Source of the DNA: JAGOPO01 sp035524755
GTDB taxonomy: Bacteria > Patescibacteriota > Minisyncoccia > 2-02-FULL-40-12 > GWA2-44-9
Assembly (NCBI GenBank): GCA_035524755.1
Contig: DATKOD010000023.1
Span: 1-24,760 of the forward strand
Reading direction: 5' to 3'
Length of the DNA: 24,760 nt
Positions within the stretch are counted from its first letter, which is position 1; every line of letters begins with the position of its first letter. The position numbers were made by a program, and so were the translations under genes. Of this stretch, positions 20,610 through 24,760 are shown piece by piece. Below the pieces are notes generated by a model that was given only the letters and a program-made list of their open reading frames with translations, did no database searches and was not told the DNA's origin.

Positions 20610-20989
20610 CGGCGCCGCCGTTCCGTGGATGGTTTCGGCAGACCCGCTTCCTCGTAGAAACGTTCGCCGATGACCCGGAGATTCGCCCCGCAGTGCTGAC
20701 ACTTCAGGTACAGGCGATAGCCGTGCAGGTAGTCCACGGACTGCTGCTGACAGTCGCCGCACGTGAACAGCCAGAACGTCGCATGCCCGTTCCAGCGCGG
20801 CAGGGTGAAACGACCGAGCGGGATGATCGTTTCCTCGAGGTCGTAGAACCCCGCCAGCGACCGGAGCTTCTTGGCAAGCGTCACCTCGGCCTGCTGCCGC
20901 TGCGCCGACGTTACGACGATGAAGTCACGATCAGCGACGAACGTGCACTGTCCGCATGCGTCAGCGTCATGCGATCGCTCTGCATTCAT
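20606..20989 (-). CDS. Small zinc-ribbon-like protein of unknown function
   Basis: 127 aa from ATG 20989, preceded by GAGG at a workable distance. It has CGQC near the N-terminus and CGDC and CQHC (FTCGDCQQQSVDY; YLKCQHCGANLRV) spaced like a zinc ribbon in the second half; the C-terminus is RRRR. The middle (QRQQAEVTLAKKLRSLAGFY, ETIIPLGRFTLPRW) has no motif known to me. A nucleic-acid or protein-binding role is a guess from the ribbon and basic tail. It is divergent from valS, 61 bp apart, and its stop overlaps the tsaD stop. Confidence 0.75.
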   Translation of the reverse strand: MNAERSHDADACGQCTFVADRDFIVVTSAQRQQAEVTLAKKLRSLAGFYDLEETIIPLGRFTLPRWNGHATFWLFTCGDCQQQSVDYLHGYRLYLKCQHCGANLRVIGERFYEEAGLPKPSTERRRR

Positions 20990-21017
20990 TGAACTACCTC
21001 GCTTTTTCAGGTACGAT
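20989..21017 (+). promoter_or_regulatory. Promoter of valS
   Basis: -35 TTGAAC (20989-20994), 17-nt spacer, -10 TACGAT (21012-21017). Leader about 26 nt. The -35 overlaps the start codon of the divergent zinc-ribbon gene. Confidence 0.55.
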
Positions 21018-21050
21018 GAACGAACGTATGTATACGATAGTTTTCTTCTA

Positions 21051-23219
21051 ATGTCCAGTATCGAGCTCCCGAAAACTTACGACCCGTCCGCGACCGAAAC
21101 CGATATCTACCGCCGCTGGGAACAGAGCGGTTTCTTCAATCCGGACACGTGCGTCGCAGAGGGTGTCACCGCCGCTGATGCGAAACCGTTCATCATCGCG
21201 ATGCCGCCACCGAACGTGACCGGTACACTGCACCTCGGACATGTGTTCGAGCACGCGCTCCAGGATACGGTCATCCGATATCACCGCATGCGCGGCCGCC
21301 GAACGCTTTGGATCCCGGGCACCGATCATGCCGCCATCGCGACGAACGCGAAATACGAAAAAATACTCGCCAAAGAAGGCAAGAGCCGTCACGACTTCAC
21401 GCGTGAGGAATACTTCCGGCAGGTCAACGAGTTCGCGCTCGACAACCAGCAGCACATCCTCGGACAGCTGCGCATCATCGGCGATTCGGTCGACTGGTCG
21501 CGTCTGGCATTCACTCTGGATGAGGAACGGGAGCGCGCCGTCCGGACCGCGTTCAAGCGTATGTATGACGAGGGACTCATCTATCGTGGCAATCGCATCG
21601 TGAACTGGGATCCGAAGGGTCAAACGACGATCTCCGACGATGAGATCATCCACGAGGAGACGAAGTCATCGCTGTACACCTTCCGCTACGCGAAGGATTT
21701 CCCCATCCCCATTGCGACCACCCGGCCCGAAACGAAAGTCGGCGATGTCGCGGTCGCCGTACATCCCGACGACGAACGGTATCGTGGGTTCGTGGGTAAG
21801 ACGTATTCCGTTGTCTTCGCGGACACGCCGCTCGAGATCCGCATCATCGCCGATAAGGACGTTGACCCGACCTACGGCACTGGCGCGGTAGGCGTCACGC
21901 CGGCGCACTCGCTCATCGACTGGGAACTCGCAGAACGTCACGATCTACCGTTCAAGAAGGTCATCAATGAGCACGCGCGCATGGAGAACGTGTCCGACAT
22001 GCTCAATGGGAAGAAGGTGCTGGAGGCTCGCGAGCTTGTCGTCCGATGGCTGAAAGACAAGGGTCTTCTGGAGAAAGAAGAGGAAATCCTGAACAACATC
22101 TCGAAGTCCGACCGCACGGGCGGCATCATCGAGCCATTACCGAAGCTGCAATGGTTCGTCGATGTCGACAAGGAATTCGACCGCAAGGGTTCACCGACGA
22201 CGCTCAAGAGCATCATGCGGTCGGTCGTTGAAAGCGGTGATATCACGGTCATGCCGGAGCATTTCCGTAAAATCTATATGCACTGGGTCGAGAATCTCCG
22301 TGACTGGTGCATCAGCCGGCAGATCCTCTACGGTCATCGCATCCCTGTCTGGTACCGCGGTGATGACATCTCCTGTGATCTGGTCGCTCCGAAGGGCGAC
22401 GGCTGGATCCAGGACGAAGATACGCTGGATACTTGGTTCAGTTCGGGCTTGTGGACGTTCTCGACGCTCGGCTGGCCCGACACCACCGACGACCTGCGCA
22501 TATACCATCCGACGACGGTCATCAATCCCGGCTACGAGATCCTCACGCTCTGGGTATCGCGCATGATCATGCTGTCAGGATACCTGCTGGATCAGATCCC
22601 GTTCCATACCGCATATTTCCACGGCATCGTCCGCGACAAGGACGGCAGGAAATTCAGCAAATCGCTCAACAACGGCATCGATCCGTTGGATGTGACGAGG
22701 TCCAACGGCACCGACGCGCTCCGGATGTCGCTCATCGTAGGTGTCGGACCGGGCAGTGACCTGAAATTCGACCTCAACAAGGTCAAAGGATACCGGAACT
22801 TCGCCAACAAACTCTGGAACATCGCGCGATTCGTCCTGATGAGCGCCCCGGATGATGTTCCGCGGGCGCCGCTGACCGAGGGCGATGCACTCGTTCTCGA
22901 GAAGCTGGCGGCGTTCTCGCGTGAGGTCACCGACGACATGGAAGCTCTCCGCCTCTATATGGCCGGGGAGAAGATCTACCACTACATTTGGCACACGTTC
23001 GCCGATGACATCATCGAAGCCGCGAAACCGAACCTCAAGAGCGACGATGCGGCGGTCCGACAATCCGCACAACGGATGCTCCGCGAACTCCTGATGACCA
23101 GCCTGAAGCTCCTGCACCCGTTCATGCCATTCGTCACAGAAGAGCTGTGGGGTCGCATCCACGGAACCGATGATGCGAAGACCATGCTCATGGTCCAAGC
23201 CTGGCCCGTGGTAGAATAG
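21051..23219 (+). CDS. valS: Valyl-tRNA synthetase (short form)
   Basis: 722 aa from ATG 21051; the frame is open further upstream but has no family sequence there. Class I synthetase charging tRNA-Val and editing Thr. PPPNVTGTLHLGHVFEHALQ holds the HIGH motif, WIPGTDHAAIATN follows, TTRPETKVGDVAVAVHPDD and GTGAVGVTPAHSLIDWEL belong to the editing domain, and GRKFSKSLNNGIDP is KMSKS. The anticodon-binding helices end at MLMVQAWPVVE. Bacterial ValRS are usually near 880-950 aa; the C-terminal coiled-coil arm is absent, fitting compact CPR synthetases. No Shine-Dalgarno is seen. The next promoter (-10 TAGAAT) overlaps its last codons. Confidence 0.97.
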   Translation: MSSIELPKTYDPSATETDIYRRWEQSGFFNPDTCVAEGVTAADAKPFIIAMPPPNVTGTLHLGHVFEHALQDTVIRYHRMRGRRTLWIPGTDHAAIATNAKYEKILAKEGKSRHDFTREEYFRQVNEFALDNQQHILGQLRIIGDSVDWSRLAFTLDEERERAVRTAFKRMYDEGLIYRGNRIVNWDPKGQTTISDDEIIHEETKSSLYTFRYAKDFPIPIATTRPETKVGDVAVAVHPDDERYRGFVGKTYSVVFADTPLEIRIIADKDVDPTYGTGAVGVTPAHSLIDWELAERHDLPFKKVINEHARMENVSDMLNGKKVLEARELVVRWLKDKGLLEKEEEILNNISKSDRTGGIIEPLPKLQWFVDVDKEFDRKGSPTTLKSIMRSVVESGDITVMPEHFRKIYMHWVENLRDWCISRQILYGHRIPVWYRGDDISCDLVAPKGDGWIQDEDTLDTWFSSGLWTFSTLGWPDTTDDLRIYHPTTVINPGYEILTLWVSRMIMLSGYLLDQIPFHTAYFHGIVRDKDGRKFSKSLNNGIDPLDVTRSNGTDALRMSLIVGVGPGSDLKFDLNKVKGYRNFANKLWNIARFVLMSAPDDVPRAPLTEGDALVLEKLAAFSREVTDDMEALRLYMAGEKIYHYIWHTFADDIIEAAKPNLKSDDAAVRQSAQRMLRELLMTSLKLLHPFMPFVTEELWGRIHGTDDAKTMLMVQAWPVVE

Positions 23220-23227
23220 GGGCACCC

Positions 23228-23956
23228 ATGCCTGAGTCCACGGATCTCTTATTGATCGCCCTGGGGTTCGTCCCCTCACTCCTCTGGCTCGTCTGGTGGC
23301 TCCGCAAGGACGCGCATCCCGAACCGAAGACGATGCTCACCAAGGTATTGCTGTTGGGCATCATGCTCTCTCCATTGGCCATCGTCGCCCAGCTCCTGTT
23401 CGTGCAGTTCATCGCGACCACATTCCATGTCGATGGGTCGCTGTTCTCCAACTCCCCCTGGTTCTTCCTGTGGGCCGCGTTCGTCGAGGAGGTCGTCAAA
23501 TATCTGGCCGTGTTCTTCGTCGTCTTGCGCAATCCCGAATTCGATGAGCCAGTGGATGCGATGATCTACATGCTGACCGCTGCGATGGGGTTCGCCGCGA
23601 TGGAGAACATCCTCGTCATCAGCCACGTCCTGCCCGACGGCTTAGGTGCCACCGTAGGCCTCTTGGGCCTGCGGTTCGCCGGCGCCACGCTTCTGCATGC
23701 CCTGTCGTCGGCCCTGTTGGGGTACTTCCTGGCGCTGTCGTGGTTCTACACACAGCACAAACGGGCGCTGTTCTGGATGGGCCTGGCGATGGCCACGGCG
23801 TTCCACTGGGTCTTCAACCTGTTCATCAGCCAGATGCAGCAGACGGTCTCCCTGTTCTTCTCCACCATGCTGTTGATTGTCATGGCATTCCTCATTTCGG
23901 TGTTATTTGATAAAATCAAGGAACGCGACGCTCTGGTCCGACCGAGCGTTGCCTGA
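23228..23956 (+). CDS. PrsW-family intramembrane glutamic protease
   Basis: 242 aa with about seven TM helices. The PrsW/CAAX-protease-like motifs are present in order: FVEEVVKYLAVFF (EExxK), FAAMENILVISH (ExxN), TLLHALSSALLGYFLA and ATAFHWVFNLFI (the two His). PrsW in Bacillus cuts the anti-sigma factor RsiW inside the membrane; relatives cleave other membrane proteins, so the target here is unknown. Upstream an extended -10 TGGTAGAAT (23209-23217) within the valS end is 10 nt before the ATG; AGGGG in the same stretch could be a weak Shine-Dalgarno. Hsp20 follows 5 nt after its stop. Confidence 0.92.
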   Translation: MPESTDLLLIALGFVPSLLWLVWWLRKDAHPEPKTMLTKVLLLGIMLSPLAIVAQLLFVQFIATTFHVDGSLFSNSPWFFLWAAFVEEVVKYLAVFFVVLRNPEFDEPVDAMIYMLTAAMGFAAMENILVISHVLPDGLGATVGLLGLRFAGATLLHALSSALLGYFLALSWFYTQHKRALFWMGLAMATAFHWVFNLFISQMQQTVSLFFSTMLLIVMAFLISVLFDKIKERDALVRPSVA

Positions 23957-23961
23957 CTGCC

Positions 23962-24354
23962 GTGAACGACGACGAACTCGACATCCAGTTGGCGGCATCC
24001 GGCCGCAGCACCGACACCCAATCCGAGGGCTCGTTGACGGTGGACGTCTATAAGGAAGACGGCGACATCGTCATCCAGTCCACGATCGCCGGTGCGACCA
24101 TCCCCGACATGGACATCTCCATTCTCAACGACATGGTGACCATCAAGGGCTCACGGCAACCCGAAGTGAAGATCCGCAAGGGCGACTACTTCTACCAGGA
24201 GCTGTATTGGGGGCCGTTCTCGCGCTCCATCATCCTGCCGGAAGAGGTGGATGCCGAGGGCGCAAAAGCCAGCATGAAGAACGGCATCCTGACCATCCGC
24301 CTGCCGACCCTCCAGAAGGCGAAGACCAAGAAGCTCAAGATCGAGCTGAAGTGA
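23962..24354 (+). CDS. Small heat-shock protein, Hsp20/alpha-crystallin family
   Basis: 130 aa from GTG 23962. The alpha-crystallin domain covers about residues 24-130: SLTVDVYKEDGDIVIQSTIA, SILNDMVTIKGSR, ELYWGPFSRSIILPEEV and ASMKNGILTIRLPTL, the last matching the conserved GxLxIxxP. Hsp20 proteins are ATP-independent holdases that keep unfolded proteins soluble. The N-terminal region is short (about 23 residues, polar, acidic) and the C-terminus is Lys-rich without an obvious IxI motif. It may be read from the prsW promoter, or from an extended -10 (TGATAAAAT, 23908-23916) inside prsW; no CIRCE-type element is visible. A terminator follows. Confidence 0.95.
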   Translation: MNDDELDIQLAASGRSTDTQSEGSLTVDVYKEDGDIVIQSTIAGATIPDMDISILNDMVTIKGSRQPEVKIRKGDYFYQELYWGPFSRSIILPEEVDAEGAKASMKNGILTIRLPTLQKAKTKKLKIELK

Positions 24355-24368
24355 AATACAGAAAGCAA

Positions 24369-24392
24369 AACGGGGGCCGAGGGGCCCCCGTT
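24369..24392. terminator. Bidirectional terminator between hsp20 and the 24401 gene
   Basis: AACGGGGGCC and GGCCCCCGTT form a perfect 10-bp stem with loop GAGG. The minus strand continues TTTTGCTTT, the better tail; the plus strand continues TTGGGTTG. Confidence 0.85.
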
Positions 24393-24400
24393 GGGTTGTG

Positions 24401-24586
24401 TCACAGGACCATGCACAGGGCGAAGAACGCCAGCATGATGCCTCCGAACACGATCAGGAACTTGTTGTCCGAACTGTCGCGTCGGACCGGCGGTTCCTGT
24501 CTCAGCATCGAGACGGCGAGCTTCGCCAGCACCTCGACCTCTTCCGCCTGGATCTCGAAGGTCTTCTTCTGCCAATCGACTTTCAC
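24401..24586 (-). CDS. Small tail-anchored membrane protein
   Basis: 61 aa from GTG 24586, fixed by AGGAGG 4 nt upstream and a strong promoter whose start lies near 24603. The N-terminal part is soluble and helical (VDWQKKTFEIQAEEVEVLAK, then LAVSMLRQEPPVRRD), and the last 16 or so residues are one TM helix (FLIVFGGIMLAFFALCMVL). The charges around the helix suggest the N-terminus is cytosolic. No family is recognised. Its promoter carries an operator-like palindrome, so it is probably regulated. tRNA-Leu lies immediately upstream on the same strand. Confidence 0.8.
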   Translation of the reverse strand: MKVDWQKKTFEIQAEEVEVLAKLAVSMLRQEPPVRRDSSDNKFLIVFGGIMLAFFALCMVL

Positions 24587-24607
24587 ACTTCCTCCTAGGT
24601 TCAACTA

Positions 24608-24626
24608 CCATTATATCATATAATGG
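24608..24626. repeat. 19-bp perfect palindrome over a -10 box
   Basis: CCATTATAT-C-ATATAATGG; the left arm contains the minus-strand TATAAT. A wider pair CTACCATT (24605-24612) and AATGGTAG (24637-24644) flanks it, so CCATT occurs three times. The form fits a repressor operator. Confidence 0.75.
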
Positions 24627-24638
24627 CATATCAGTCAA
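24610..24638 (-). promoter_or_regulatory. Strong promoter of the 24586 gene
   Basis: Minus strand -35 TTGACT (24638-24633), 17-nt spacer, perfect -10 TATAAT (24615-24610). The best sigma-70-like promoter in the window. It begins 6 nt after the tRNA-Leu 3' end. Confidence 0.85.
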
Positions 24639-24644
24639 TGGTAG

Positions 24645-24726
24645 TGCGCCCGGAGGGACTTGAACCCCCACGCCTTGCGGCACCGCCTCCTAAGGGCGGC
24701 GTGTCTGCCAATTCCACCACGGGCGC
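24645..24726 (-). tRNA. tRNA-Leu(TAG)
   Basis: 82 nt. The acceptor GCGCCCG/CGGGCGC is perfect, the anticodon arm CCGCC-CTTAGGA-GGCGG has anticodon TAG, a long class-II variable arm is present (TGCCGCAAGGCGT), the T-arm is GGAGG-like with TTCAAGT, and the discriminator is A. CCA is not encoded. Confidence 0.95.
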
Positions 24727-24734
24727 ATGGAGCC

Positions 24735-24743
24735 ATCATACCA
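24735..24743 (-). promoter_or_regulatory. Extended -10 of tRNA-Leu
   Basis: Minus strand TGGTATGAT (hexamer 24740-24735); the start would be about 24728, next to the tRNA 5' end. The -35 falls at the window edge. Confidence 0.6.
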
Positions 24744-24760
24744 TGCTATTGACTATTATG

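Noticed and set aside
23957..23965. CIRCE or other heat-shock operator before hsp20
   Set aside because: Only 5 nt separate prsW and hsp20 and no inverted repeat of that type is present nearby.

Overview
The window reads as chromosome from a small-genome bacterium, most likely of the Candidate Phyla Radiation (Patescibacteria). The organism call is an inference. It rests on compact aminoacyl-tRNA synthetases, very tight gene packing with 4-bp ATGA overlaps, no CCA encoded on any of the four tRNAs, many single-TM proteins with Ser/Pro-rich linkers, and housekeeping proteins of CPR character. GC content is moderately high. I see no insertion sequence, CRISPR array or prophage.

Layout. Positions 1-1770 (-) hold the start of a large surface protein that runs off the left edge; it joins a cytoplasmic helix-turn-helix, a TM helix and YadA-like head repeats. 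Positions 1962-7344 (-) form one likely transcription unit read tRNA-Met > M16 peptidase > AI-2E-type permease > rsmI > metG > tatD, closed by a hairpin terminator. Divergent from it is initiator tRNA-fMet (+), followed by a bidirectional terminator. Positions 7555-9110 (-) carry three small secreted or membrane-anchored proteins, facing a 4-TM protein (9179-9955, +). argS (9956-11572, -) follows.

Positions 11637-14931 are a proteolysis block: a ClpP-like protein whose catalytic Asp aligns with Asn, a 20S proteasome pair (beta-type prcB and alpha-like prcA, overlapping ATGA), and divergently an HtrA/Deg protease without a signal peptide. The + strand then carries a PAP2 phosphatase, smpB, ssrA (tmRNA, tag ending NYAFA), a small anchored protein, and a PsbP/LpqN-like protein with a degenerate DnaQ-like exonuclease and a thermonuclease. 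Next come infC-rpmI-rplT, tRNA-Glu and tsaD; a convergent zinc-ribbon protein; valS, a PrsW-type intramembrane protease and Hsp20. A small tail-anchored protein and tRNA-Leu (both -) close the window.

How it works together. Most of the window is translation (three synthetases, IF3, L35, L20, four tRNAs, RsmI, TsaD) and protein quality control (tmRNA/SmpB, proteasome, ClpP-like, HtrA, M16, PrsW, Hsp20). Regulatory DNA is extremely compressed. Several ATGs lie exactly where transcription should start (leaderless mRNAs), two ORFs begin 5 nt after a tRNA 3' end, and terminators share bases with stop codons and the next promoter. The strongest novelty candidates are the proteasome operon in a CPR-like genome, the HTH-TM-YadA-head protein, and the tRNA-ORF and leaderless architecture.
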